A stretch of DNA of 8,830 nt from Flavobacteriaceae bacterium (GTDB taxonomy: Bacteria; Bacteroidota; Bacteroidia; Flavobacteriales; Flavobacteriaceae), in NCBI GenBank assembly GCA_023141985.1, contig JAGLKH010000291.1:1-8830 (forward strand), in the 5' to 3' direction. The position numbers were made by a program, and so were the translations under genes. The notes below the pieces were generated by a model. It did no database searches. It was not told the DNA's origin and saw only the letters and a program-made list of their open reading frames with translations. Below, piece by piece: positions 1 through 6,693 of the stretch. Within the stretch, counting starts at the first letter, position 1; each line of letters starts with the position of its first letter.

Positions 1-135
1 GAGCGAATAAACATATCCAATTCTTTGTATCAAAAAAAGATTTCATTTAATATTATGGACCTTGAACAAGATGGGAAACCACTTGGAACAAAAGTTATAC
101 TTTCCATTCCGATAAAAATGAATGATTTATTATAA
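1..135 (+). CDS. LytS-type sensor histidine kinase, C-terminal fragment (partial at left edge)
   Basis: Frame 1 is open from the first base to a TAA at 133-135 and encodes 44 residues. The peptide contains ISNSLYQKKISFNI, then DLEQDGKPLGTKVILSIPI. This is the usual end of Bacteroidota LytS/YehU-like kinases, where an ERI..L...KI.F.I.D... stretch is followed by the last ATPase-domain strand G(T)KV.L.IPI. Such kinases pair with LytTR response regulators, which would be expected elsewhere and are not in this window. The catalytic histidine and nucleotide-binding boxes lie outside the window, so activity cannot be judged. The gene converges on the ABC transporter operon. The family call is based on a short tail only. 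Confidence 0.72.
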   Translation, partial: ERINISNSLYQKKISFNIMDLEQDGKPLGTKVILSIPIKMNDLL

Positions 136-262
136 ACATGTTATTTAATCAAAAATAAATGAGTTTATAGCATACATTACCTGTTTATATATGTTTTTAT
201 TATATTTCATCACTAGAACTAACTCTAATTGGCCTATGCTGTTTAACATCCGCAAAAAGTGA

Positions 263-311
263 ACTTTTAAAGGGTTAAATCTAAGAGATATATTTAATAC
301 CCTTTAAAAGT
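263..311. terminator. Inverted repeat, probable bidirectional terminator between convergent genes
   Basis: ACTTTTAAAGGGT at 263-275 is the exact reverse complement of the stretch at 299-311. The pairing can continue through TAAAT (276-280) and ATTTA (292-296) after a small bulge, leaving a loop of about 11 nt. It lies 17 bp beyond the stop of the minus-strand ATPase gene and also downstream of the plus-strand kinase fragment. On the minus strand it is followed by TCACTTTTTG, a modest T tract. On the plus strand no good T tract follows. The stem is AT-rich but long, which fits an intrinsic terminator serving mainly the ABC operon. Confidence 0.55.
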
Positions 312-328
312 AGAAAGAACTAATATAT

Positions 329-1003
329 CTAATAAATAATTCTGCCATCTTCCATAGTTATAATTCTATCTGTACGTTTAGCAAAATCTTCATCATGTGT
401 TACTATTAATAAAGACAAACCCTGTTCATCGCTTAATTGCTTAAAAATATTGAATACATTTTCAGAATTATAACTATCCAAATTACCCATTGGTTCATCT
501 CCCATAATTATGGAAGGATTATTAATCAAAGCTCTTGCAATGGCCACTCGTTGTTTTTCACCTCCGGAAATACGTGAAGCACGTTTCTTTGCTAAATTTT
601 CAATGTTTAAATCTTTTAATTTCTGCATAGAATCGTACTCAATTTCCTGAAAGGTTTTTATTCCTAATTTTTTTGCTGGAAGCATTACGTTTTCTAATAC
701 TGAAAACTCTGATAATAAATAATGAAACTGAAAAACAAAACCAATATGTTTGTTTCTTATATAGGAGAGTTTTTCTCTACTTTCCTGTGTAATTAATTTA
801 TTATTTAAATAGAGTTCTCCTTCATAATCGGTATCCATTGTAGAGAGAACATACAATAAGGTTGATTTACCACAACCGGATTTACCCATAATTGAAACAA
901 ACTCACCTTTGTTTACCTTAAAATTAATATCCTTTAATACATGAAAAAGGACAGGCTTTCTAAAGTATTTATTAATATTTTTTGCTTCAAGTATAGTACT
1001 CAT
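329..1003 (-). CDS. ABC transporter ATP-binding protein, LolD/MacB family
   Basis: This 224-residue cytoplasmic ATPase would energise the FtsX-type permease encoded just upstream. All nucleotide-binding motifs are intact: Walker A GKSGCGKST (40-48), Q-loop Gln92 in FVFQFHYLL, signature SGGEKQR (146-152), Walker B IIMGDEP (165-171) with catalytic Glu170, D-loop region NLDS (174-177) and H-loop His203 in VTHDED. Length and the FQFHYLLSEFSVLENVMLP segment match LolD, MacB-N and YknY-type proteins, whose complexes use mechanical strokes to move lipoproteins, peptides or drugs rather than carrying substrate through the membrane. The ATG follows the permease stop after 1 nt. A GAGG sequence 8 nt before the ATG, inside the permease end, looks like a Shine-Dalgarno site, which is uncommon in this phylum. 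Which substrate is moved cannot be read from the sequence. Confidence 0.93.
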   Translation of the reverse strand: MSTILEAKNINKYFRKPVLFHVLKDINFKVNKGEFVSIMGKSGCGKSTLLYVLSTMDTDYEGELYLNNKLITQESREKLSYIRNKHIGFVFQFHYLLSEFSVLENVMLPAKKLGIKTFQEIEYDSMQKLKDLNIENLAKKRASRISGGEKQRVAIARALINNPSIIMGDEPMGNLDSYNSENVFNIFKQLSDEQGLSLLIVTHDEDFAKRTDRIITMEDGRIIY

Positions 1004-1004
1004 T

Positions 1005-2267
1005 TTACTGACCTCGTATTATTTTTACAGGATCTATTTTTTTTGCTTTCTGTGAAGGTAAATAGCCAGCAAAAAAGGTTGAAATCATTGCAAACGTAAT
1101 TCCAATTAAATAAAACCAAGGATTAAAGTTTACAGGAAAGGTTTTTATAGTTGGTAATGCTTCCGTTTCAAAAGGAATTGTATCAATAAAATTTGATAAT
1201 CCAAGACCTAAAAGCAAACCCAAAATTCCACCAATAACACCTATTATCATTGCTTGACTCATAAAAATGAGTTGCACGTCTTTACCAGAAAACCCTGTTG
1301 CCTTTAAAATAGCAATGTCATTCATTTTTTCATAAATAAGCATATTTAAGATGTTATAAATACCAAAGCCAGCAACTATTAATAGAGTAATTGAAACTGT
1401 ATAGGTTATAAGGTTTCTAATGGATGTTCCCGTTTCAAATTGAGCGTTGGCAGTATTAATATCTACTGCCGTTAATTTAAATTGTTGTTCAATTTTTTTT
1501 GACATTGGAAGCGCCAAATCAATATTATGAAGTTTTATATTTATATCTGTAATATAATTTTCAGCTTCTCCCAGTATACGTTGCACGGTTGCAAGATTCG
1601 AAAAACTTTGAACGTCATCTATATCTGCTATTCCGCTTTGGTACAATCCCACAATTTTGAGAGGAAAAATAGCGCCTTTAATTGTACTTATTTGCACCCT
1701 GTCTCCAATATCAAGCGACATTTTATTTGCCACTCCAATTCCCAATATAATACCATTATTATTATTCTCAAGATCTTCTGGAGAACCTTTTATTATGTAA
1801 TCTTTTAGGTTAAAAAATTTGGCTTCGTCAAGTACATTAATTCCTGTTAAATTTCCCCCTAACTCTATAGAGCCGGCGATGTAAAATATTTGAGCTTTTA
1901 TTTGTGGTAAAGCACCTCGAACATTATCATCTTCATTTAAATAATGAATTATTGGTAATGCATTATGAATCTTTTTCTGGCTTAATTTTGGCTTGATAGA
2001 ATGCACGACATTAAAGCTGTTTTTAAATTTGTCATATATAGCAATTGGTTGTTTTTTTGAAGGTTCTATTTCATTATACACATGAATATGAGGTGTTCGA
2101 TTTAATATTAAATCATCTAACATCCCATTTAATCCTGTCATAAAACTAACCAAAGTTATATAAGCTCCAATACCAAAAGTTACACCAAGAGCAGCAATAG
2201 ATGTTTGCTTAATTTTAGTGAGCAAATGTGTTTTTGCAATGCTTAATATAACTTTCCAATTAATCAT
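1005..2267 (-). CDS. ABC transporter permease, FtsX/MacB-PCD type (LolC/E-like topology)
   Basis: With the chosen start the protein has 420 residues. It shows one transmembrane helix near 22-45, a large extracytoplasmic MacB-PCD-like domain (about 46-285), and three C-terminal helices near 287-312, 332-360 and 383-403 forming an FtsX domain. The coupling-helix region EKMNDIAILKATGF (313-326) and the ending LPSQKAKKIDPVKIIRGQ are typical of LolC/LolE/MacB permeases. An in-frame ATG at 2321 would add 18 residues but would overlap the adaptor gene by 62 nt. The ATG at 2267 gives an 8-nt overlap (ATGATTAA) and begins MINWKVILSIAKTHLL, the usual family start, so I chose it. Together with the neighbouring ATPase and adaptor it forms a split MacAB or DevBCA-like system. 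It could instead be a lipoprotein-release (Lol) system, but the adaptor argues for export. Confidence 0.9.
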   Translation of the reverse strand: MINWKVILSIAKTHLLTKIKQTSIAALGVTFGIGAYITLVSFMTGLNGMLDDLILNRTPHIHVYNEIEPSKKQPIAIYDKFKNSFNVVHSIKPKLSQKKIHNALPIIHYLNEDDNVRGALPQIKAQIFYIAGSIELGGNLTGINVLDEAKFFNLKDYIIKGSPEDLENNNNGIILGIGVANKMSLDIGDRVQISTIKGAIFPLKIVGLYQSGIADIDDVQSFSNLATVQRILGEAENYITDINIKLHNIDLALPMSKKIEQQFKLTAVDINTANAQFETGTSIRNLITYTVSITLLIVAGFGIYNILNMLIYEKMNDIAILKATGFSGKDVQLIFMSQAMIIGVIGGILGLLLGLGLSNFIDTIPFETEALPTIKTFPVNFNPWFYLIGITFAMISTFFAGYLPSQKAKKIDPVKIIRGQ

Positions 2268-3348
2268 TATTTGGGTTATAGATGTATGTACTCTCTTTAA
2301 TTCCAGAAAGTACTTCAACAAATTCCATGCTTTGTAAACCTATTGTTATGGTTATTATACCATCATCAGTCATTACTTTATTGTCATCAATAAGATATTC
2401 TTTTGGAATGGTTAATACATTGTCTTTGCTTGCAATAAGAATATTAGCCTCTCCAGAAAGTCCCGGATATAATGTTTTTGGAGCTTCATCAAATAAAGCT
2501 TCGACTTTAAAAGTTTGAGTCCGCTCATCTTTTTTTGGTAATATCTTTGATACTTTTCCTGTAAATACTTTACCATTGTATGCATCTAAACTAATTAATA
2601 CTTTTTGGTTTATGGAGACCCTTACAATATCAACTTCATCGACTAACATCTCTATAATAAAAACAGATTCACTACCAACAGCAGCTAATGGGTCGATTAT
2701 GGTAATGACCTCCCCTTGGTTTTTATACAATGCATACACCTTACCATTTATTTTACTTTTTACAGTAAAATCCCTGGTAGCAATTAATGATGTTTTATAA
2801 TTATTTTCGGCTTGCTTTACTGCAATTTGAAGTTCATTTTCAGTTCTATTGTACTTACTTTGTAGTAATTGTAAATTATTTAAGGACAATTCATAATTTA
2901 GTTTTTTAGTATCGTACTCTACTTTAGAACCTATGTTTTGATCCCAAAGATTTTTTTGTCTGAAAAAATTAATAGAATCATTTTTGTATTTAAGTGTTAC
3001 AGCCACAATTTCATCTTTAATTTCGCTTAAAATAGCAGCACTCCCTTTATAATTTTCTTTTGCTAATTCTAAAGATAATTTTGCGTTTTGAGTATTTAGT
3101 TTTGGTGTATTATTTATAATTTGAATTAAAGCTTCGTTTTTTGAAACTTTATCTCCTTCTACCACCAAATTTTTTTCTAAAATTCCAGCAACAGCTGCAT
3201 ATACTTTATACAAACTGTCTGGTTGAATAGTAACTGAAGTATATACAGACTCAGTTAAATTTCTTTTTACCGGCAATATTTTATCTGGAGTTTTTGAACA
3301 TGAATAGCTTAAGGTCACTATCAACAAAACTAATATTTGTTTAGCCAT
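2260..3348 (-). CDS. Periplasmic adaptor (HlyD/MacA/RND-MFP family), predicted lipoprotein
   Basis: The product has 362 residues. It opens with a short hydrophobic signal (residues 4-16) ending SYSC, so Cys17 is a likely lipidation site, although the lipobox is loose (Tyr at -2). Order of parts: first biotinyl/lipoyl half near 47-80 (AAVAGILEKNLVVEGDKVSKNE), a long alpha-hairpin rich in Leu, Lys, Asn and Glu at 82-190, second lipoyl half near 192-220 (VKSKINGKVYALYKNQGEVI), a beta-barrel domain near 228-303 with YPGLSGEANI, and a membrane-proximal domain near 310-355 (VLTIPKEYLIDDN). This is the membrane-fusion-protein plan of MacA. Such adaptors link an inner-membrane pump to a TolC-type channel, but no TolC homologue is in the window. 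It is the first gene of the export operon and has its own putative promoter and CRP/FNR-like site. Confidence 0.9.
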   Translation of the reverse strand: MAKQILVLLIVTLSYSCSKTPDKILPVKRNLTESVYTSVTIQPDSLYKVYAAVAGILEKNLVVEGDKVSKNEALIQIINNTPKLNTQNAKLSLELAKENYKGSAAILSEIKDEIVAVTLKYKNDSINFFRQKNLWDQNIGSKVEYDTKKLNYELSLNNLQLLQSKYNRTENELQIAVKQAENNYKTSLIATRDFTVKSKINGKVYALYKNQGEVITIIDPLAAVGSESVFIIEMLVDEVDIVRVSINQKVLISLDAYNGKVFTGKVSKILPKKDERTQTFKVEALFDEAPKTLYPGLSGEANILIASKDNVLTIPKEYLIDDNKVMTDDGIITITIGLQSMEFVEVLSGIKESTYIYNPNND

Positions 3349-3367
3349 GGCTAATAATTTATATTTA

Positions 3368-3375
3368 TAAAAATA
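3368..3375 (-). promoter_or_regulatory. Putative -7 element of the export operon (TATTTTTA)
   Basis: Read on the minus strand, TATTTTTA matches the Bacteroidota -7 consensus TAnnTTTG at 7 of 8 positions counting the two free ones; the final G is A. Its centre is 34 bp downstream of the centre of the dyad at 3398-3413. Transcription would start near 3364, giving a leader of about 15 nt. AT richness makes this short match weak by itself; its position relative to the dyad is the main support. A competing match, TACATTTT at 3381-3388, does not share the spacing seen at the other two promoters. Confidence 0.35.
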
Positions 3376-3397
3376 AGCACAAAATGTATAGACTTAA

Positions 3398-3413
3398 AAT
3401 GATTTTTATCATT
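3398..3413 (-). promoter_or_regulatory. CRP/FNR-type operator upstream of the export operon
   Basis: AATGAT-TTTT-ATCATT is a perfect inverted repeat with 6-bp arms and a 4-bp spacer. The core TGAT-N4-ATCA has the spacing of the FNR consensus TTGAT-N4-ATCAA; the outermost base of each arm differs. Its centre lies about 57 bp upstream of the adaptor start codon and 34 bp upstream of the putative -7 element, so near -41 relative to the inferred start site. That is the class II activator position. There is no -33-like TTG at the expected distance. Confidence 0.55.
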
Positions 3414-3441
3414 AATACAAAATCATTATTCTTTACCAACA

Positions 3442-4656
3442 TTACTTTTCAAATTCTATAAAAGTAATTTCTGGACGCATCCCTAGTCTACCAGGAAAAC
3501 CAAGCCAACCTAAACCCCTGTTTACATAAAGATATTGCTTGTTATGACTATACAATCCTGCCCAATGTTTGTATTTATATTTAATTGGGCTCCATTTCCT
3601 GTTTTTTAGATTAATTCCTGCTTGCATGCCATGCGTATGTCCTGAAAGTGTGAGTGCTATATTTGTTTTTTGGAGGACTTCTTCTTTCCAATGTGTTGGA
3701 TCATGGGAGAGTAATATTTTAAACGAAATATCAGCCACATTCTTTAAAGATCTTTGCAAATCTCCATATTGTTTAAACGGGGGATTCCCCCAATTTTCCA
3801 CACCAATAATCGCTATTTTTTCTCCGTCTTTTTCAATTATATCAGAATCGTTTAGTAGGAGTTTAAAATCAATTTTTTTATGAAAATCTTTAATAGCTTC
3901 AAAATTAGCTTGTTTTTCAACTACAGACTCCCATTGTCTATAATCGCCATAATCATGATTTCCTAAAACTGAATACTTTCCTTTTTTAGCTCTTAATAGC
4001 TTCAGCACATCTTCCCAATCATCTAACTCCCATGCACAATTGTTTACTAAATCTCCAGTAAAAAATATATAATCGGGTTCTAAATGATTAATTAGTTTTA
4101 TAGCTCTATCAAAAATATGATAACGGGAATTAAAGCTTCCTAAATGAAGATCAGATATTTGAACAACCTGTAATCCATAAAAATTTTTAGGCAGTTCTTC
4201 AAAATTAATTTTAATGTGATGAATTTTAAATCGATAGAGTGTTCTAAAAATGCCATAAAGAATTACAGAAAAGGGTAGAATTCCTGAAAAAAGACCAAAA
4301 AGAGGCACTATAATTAACGATTCTTTTTCTGAAAATACATAATTAGTGAAATAGAGTACCGAAAAGATAATTACAAAAATAAGCTTAGGGATTAAAGAAG
4401 AAACCGATAGTCCATAAAGCGATGAAATAAGCAATTGTTTTCGTTTGGGATTTATTTTCTCTAACTTGATTTTTAATAATACAATTGAAGATATGAGTCC
4501 GATTGTAAAAAACCAAAAGGCTATATTAATAGCTTTTATTATAACTTGTGATGTAATAAGTTGTGTAATGGATTGCAACCAATAAAAGGCTAAAATATCT
4601 ACTATTAGAATCACAAAACATAAAAGGACAATTGTAAAGAATGAATATGAGCGCAT
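3442..4656 (-). CDS. Membrane-anchored metallophosphoesterase, YaeI/YkuE-like
   Basis: The 404-residue product has hydrophobic helices near 4-29, 41-62, 90-106 and 113-138, then a calcineurin-like phosphoesterase domain from about 160 to the end. The dinuclear-metal motifs are complete: DLHLG (Asp169, His171), GDLVNN (Asp202), GNHDY (Asn233, His234), SHDPTHW (His318) and GHTHG (His340, His342). The order and spacing fit the YaeI/YkuE group, which includes phosphodiesterases acting on membrane lipid intermediates; chlamydial LpxG, a UDP-diacylglucosamine hydrolase, is a relative. The catalytic domain should face the cytoplasm if four helices precede it, but this is inferred. It follows the phosphatidyltransferase gene by 32 nt, which suggests a lipid-related role. 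The actual substrate is unknown. Confidence 0.88.
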   Translation of the reverse strand: MRSYSFFTIVLLCFVILIVDILAFYWLQSITQLITSQVIIKAINIAFWFFTIGLISSIVLLKIKLEKINPKRKQLLISSLYGLSVSSLIPKLIFVIIFSVLYFTNYVFSEKESLIIVPLFGLFSGILPFSVILYGIFRTLYRFKIHHIKINFEELPKNFYGLQVVQISDLHLGSFNSRYHIFDRAIKLINHLEPDYIFFTGDLVNNCAWELDDWEDVLKLLRAKKGKYSVLGNHDYGDYRQWESVVEKQANFEAIKDFHKKIDFKLLLNDSDIIEKDGEKIAIIGVENWGNPPFKQYGDLQRSLKNVADISFKILLSHDPTHWKEEVLQKTNIALTLSGHTHGMQAGINLKNRKWSPIKYKYKHWAGLYSHNKQYLYVNRGLGWLGFPGRLGMRPEITFIEFEK

Positions 4657-4688
4657 AACATGATATATTACTTTTTAGTTTATTTCTT

Positions 4689-5273
4689 CTACATTTTAAG
4701 CCTGCGTTTATCTTTAAGAGCCCAATAAATACCTTTTACTCCGGAAACCCAATCATCATACATATAAATAAGTATGATTTCTTCTATGGTTTCTAATAAA
4801 CCCAATACAATCATAACATAAAACAACCAGTAAATAGGACCAAAAAATAATAACCAAAGAATAAAGGCACCTTGTACTATTGCTGATAGTTTTGCCAAAT
4901 AAGTATGAAATGATGTGGCTCTGCCATATTTTTTAAAGGCAAGAAGCATTTGAATAAAATATGGAGAAAAAGCAATTACTATTAAAAGATAATTTTCTTT
5001 AATAAAATCGGTTTCAAAAACCCATAAACCAAGTAATCCAACTACGAATGTTATTTGATCTCCAAAAGAATCTAATTGAGAGCCTCTGGCACTGGTAATT
5101 TTTAATTGTCGTGCTAAAAACCCATCGATCATATCTGTAGTATAGCTAAATAACAAAAACCAAGTGAAAAGCTCACGTTCGTTAAGCCATAATAGAATTA
5201 AAAGAAATGGAGCTGCTAACACACGATAAAATGAAAACCAATCTGCGATATTAAAATTCTTGAATGTCAGCAT
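4689..5273 (-). CDS. CDP-alcohol phosphatidyltransferase family protein
   Basis: This 194-residue integral membrane enzyme carries the full family signature D-x2-DG-x2-AR-x8-G-x3-D-x3-D at Asp47, Asp50, Gly51, Ala54, Arg55, Gly64, Asp68 and Asp72. These residues bind the metal ions and the CDP-diacylglycerol in enzymes such as PgsA, PssA and phosphatidylinositol synthases. About six hydrophobic segments are visible (near 15-30, 35-48, 73-88, 93-111, 127-142, 147-170), the usual topology. The alcohol acceptor (glycerol phosphate, serine, another head group) cannot be decided from the motif. It sits between an exported WG-repeat-like protein and a lipid-type phosphoesterase with gaps of 36 and 32 nt, so the three are probably co-transcribed. 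It may be a second, condition-specific copy rather than the housekeeping enzyme. Confidence 0.88.
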   Translation of the reverse strand: MLTFKNFNIADWFSFYRVLAAPFLLILLWLNERELFTWFLLFSYTTDMIDGFLARQLKITSARGSQLDSFGDQITFVVGLLGLWVFETDFIKENYLLIVIAFSPYFIQMLLAFKKYGRATSFHTYLAKLSAIVQGAFILWLLFFGPIYWLFYVMIVLGLLETIEEIILIYMYDDWVSGVKGIYWALKDKRRLKM

Positions 5274-5309
5274 AAATTTTTAATTGAATAACAATAAAGT
5301 TATTAATTT

Positions 5310-5921
5310 TTACTTTTCAATCTTCTTAATTACCCATTTTTTGTCTTTACTCCATGTAGCAAATGTGTTGTCAGAAATAAGTTTAGATCTAATTTTCGGG
5401 GGCTGTCTAATAAATTTTTTTGATAGCGTTACAGGTATCGGGTCTGACAAATAATGAATTATCTCACCTCCTGTATTTATAACAACTTCAAAATATTTAT
5501 AATATACTATAGGTTTCTTTAATATATCATTAAACCCACGAGATTCTTTAACTAATTCTAATACAATAGCTATATTCTTATTAAAGTTAGTTGCATTTAA
5601 AAATTGTGGTTTAATTACTGTATTTCCGGATTTATCAATATAACCCAAATAAGAAATACCTTCCTTTTTTTGTATAATTAAGCATCTGCCATTTATAAAG
5701 ACAGGATAATTATCATTATCGATTTTTGATGTCATTACATCATCTCTAAAATCTATAACAACTGAACCTTCTTGATCTATAAATGCCCATTGATTTCCTT
5801 TTTTAATGGCTGATAAACCATCATTAAAAGGTGAAATGTAATCAATGTTTTCTATAGCTTGTGAGAAACCTAAAAGAGGGATAAGTATAACTGCGACTAA
5901 TAAAATGGCTGTTCTTTTCAT
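5310..5921 (-). CDS. Exported WG-repeat-like protein of unknown function
   Basis: The 203-residue product starts with a clear Sec signal peptide (MKRT, then hydrophobic 5-19) ending GFSQA, so cleavage after about residue 20-22 is likely and the protein should be periplasmic or secreted. At least two degenerate WG/KWG repeats are visible: FNDGLSAIKKGNQWAFIDQ (32-50), followed by EGSVVIDFR, and INGRCLIIQKKEGISYLGYID (76-96), followed by KSGNTVIKPQF. A third, weaker unit may cover 117-154. These repeats form small beta-sheet modules and are common in Bacteroidota surface proteins, but their biochemical role is not established. It is the first gene of a unit with the phosphatidyltransferase and phosphoesterase, and has a CRP/FNR-like site 56-69 bp upstream of its start codon. 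No function is assigned. Confidence 0.75.
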   Translation of the reverse strand: MKRTAILLVAVILIPLLGFSQAIENIDYISPFNDGLSAIKKGNQWAFIDQEGSVVIDFRDDVMTSKIDNDNYPVFINGRCLIIQKKEGISYLGYIDKSGNTVIKPQFLNATNFNKNIAIVLELVKESRGFNDILKKPIVYYKYFEVVINTGGEIIHYLSDPIPVTLSKKFIRQPPKIRSKLISDNTFATWSKDKKWVIKKIEK

Positions 5922-5946
5922 AATATTTTCATTTTAGTTATTACAT

Positions 5947-5954
5947 TAAAAGTA
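5947..5954 (-). promoter_or_regulatory. Putative -7 element of the WG-repeat/lipid unit (TACTTTTA)
   Basis: On the minus strand TACTTTTA matches TAnnTTTG except for the last base. Its centre is 33 bp downstream of the centre of the dyad at 5977-5990, the same spacing as at the other two units. Transcription would begin near 5943, with a leader of about 22 nt. No TTG-type -33 element is present at the expected distance. Confidence 0.4.
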
Positions 5955-5976
5955 TTATTAATTAAAATATTATAAA

Positions 5977-5990
5977 ATGATATTCATCAT
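5977..5990 (-). promoter_or_regulatory. CRP/FNR-type operator upstream of the WG-repeat/lipid unit
   Basis: ATGAT-ATTC-ATCAT is an inverted repeat with 5-bp arms and a 4-bp spacer, centred about 62 bp upstream of the start codon at 5921 and 12 bp or more past the thioredoxin stop. The core is again TGAT-N4-ATCA. Its distance to the putative -7 element places it near -41. Its presence in an 81-bp gap suggests that the WG-repeat gene starts a new transcription unit instead of being read only from the thioredoxin operon. Confidence 0.55.
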
Positions 5991-6002
5991 AAATCATAAA
6001 AT

Positions 6003-6302
6003 TTATGAATGGGATTTAATAATCGCTATAATATCTTTTTTTTGAAGTACACCCGATTGTCGCCACAATAGTTTCCCGTTTTTAAAAAGGAGCATTGTTG
6101 GTACACCACGTACTTGATATTTTACGGCTAAAGGTTGATTCTTATCTACATCAATTTTTGCAATTTTAACAGTATCCCCAAGCTCTTCTTTAACTTGTTT
6201 TAAAATGGGAGCAAGTATTTTGCATGGCCCACACCAATCCGCATAGAAATCTACTAAAACAGGTTTTTTAGAATCTATAATACTATTAAAACTACTTTTC
6301 AT
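6003..6302 (-). CDS. Thioredoxin
   Basis: The 99-residue cytoplasmic protein has the thioredoxin active site WCGPC at 23-27 (Cys24, Cys27), the buried acid Asp18 in VLVDFYADWCGPC, and the cis-proline loop GVPT with Pro68. No signal peptide or lipobox is present, so it acts in the cytoplasm as a dithiol reductant. It is a little shorter than E. coli thioredoxin (about 108 residues) because the N-terminal strand is reduced; the core is complete. It follows the DUF302 gene after 2 nt. This suggests a dedicated thioredoxin serving this operon, perhaps keeping its partners or redox-sensitive targets reduced, and not the general cellular copy. That specialisation is inferred from context. Confidence 0.93.
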   Translation of the reverse strand: MKSSFNSIIDSKKPVLVDFYADWCGPCKILAPILKQVKEELGDTVKIAKIDVDKNQPLAVKYQVRGVPTMLLFKNGKLLWRQSGVLQKKDIIAIIKSHS

Positions 6303-6304
6303 AG

Positions 6305-6691
6305 CTAAAGCCTATTTACTACGTTTTCTAATTTTTGACTAACACTCTGTGCGATTTCATCGAGTTCAGGGTTTTTAATGGCCTGCATTGAAACTAAAGG
6401 ATTTACAGCAGCAACTTCAATAGTATTCTTTTTAGTCTCTTGCACAATAATATTACAAGGCAACATGACACCAATTTTGTTTTCTGCTTGTAACGCTTTG
6501 TAAGCAAAATGAGGATTACAAGCGCCAAGTATTTTATATTGTTTAAAATCTACATTCAATTTTTCTTTAAAGGTGTCCTGGATGTTAATTTCGGTTAAAA
6601 CCCCAAATCCTTCTTCTTTAAGAAGCACTTTAACTTTTTCAATGATATCATCAAAGGATCCTAATACGGTTTTGTTAAAATAATAATTCAT
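6305..6691 (-). CDS. DUF302 family protein
   Basis: The 128-residue protein is a near complete DUF302 domain. GFGVLTEINIQDTFKEKLNVDF (28-49) is followed by YKILGACNPHFAYKALQAENKIGVMLPCNIIVQE (52-85), the best known family stretch, and a C-terminal helix with PELDEIAQSVSQKL. Two conserved cysteines (Cys58 in GACNP and Cys79 in LPCN) are present, which is interesting next to a thioredoxin gene. There is no signal peptide. DUF302 proteins are widespread and often found next to sulfur, redox or energy genes, but their biochemical activity is not established. Gaps of 2 nt to both neighbours indicate strict co-transcription with the TerB-like and thioredoxin genes. Confidence 0.88.
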   Translation of the reverse strand: MNYYFNKTVLGSFDDIIEKVKVLLKEEGFGVLTEINIQDTFKEKLNVDFKQYKILGACNPHFAYKALQAENKIGVMLPCNIIVQETKKNTIEVAAVNPLVSMQAIKNPELDEIAQSVSQKLENVVNRL

Positions 6692-6693
6692 AA

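Noticed and set aside
1527..1808. 93-codon open frame on the plus strand within the permease gene
   Set aside because: Antisense to a strongly conserved permease, with low-complexity residues and no domain; the same applies to the plus-strand frames at 2282-2518, 2576-2800 and 3569-3883.
5287..5304. AATAAC-N6-GTTATT inverted repeat between the WG-repeat and phosphatidyltransferase genes
   Set aside because: Only six mostly AT pairs and no clear T tract after it on the minus strand. The 36-bp gap fits one operon, so I do not call a terminator.
6641..6657. TGATATCATCA near the start of the DUF302 gene
   Set aside because: The spacer is 3 bp, not 4, it is inside coding sequence, and the downstream gene is already in a tight operon.
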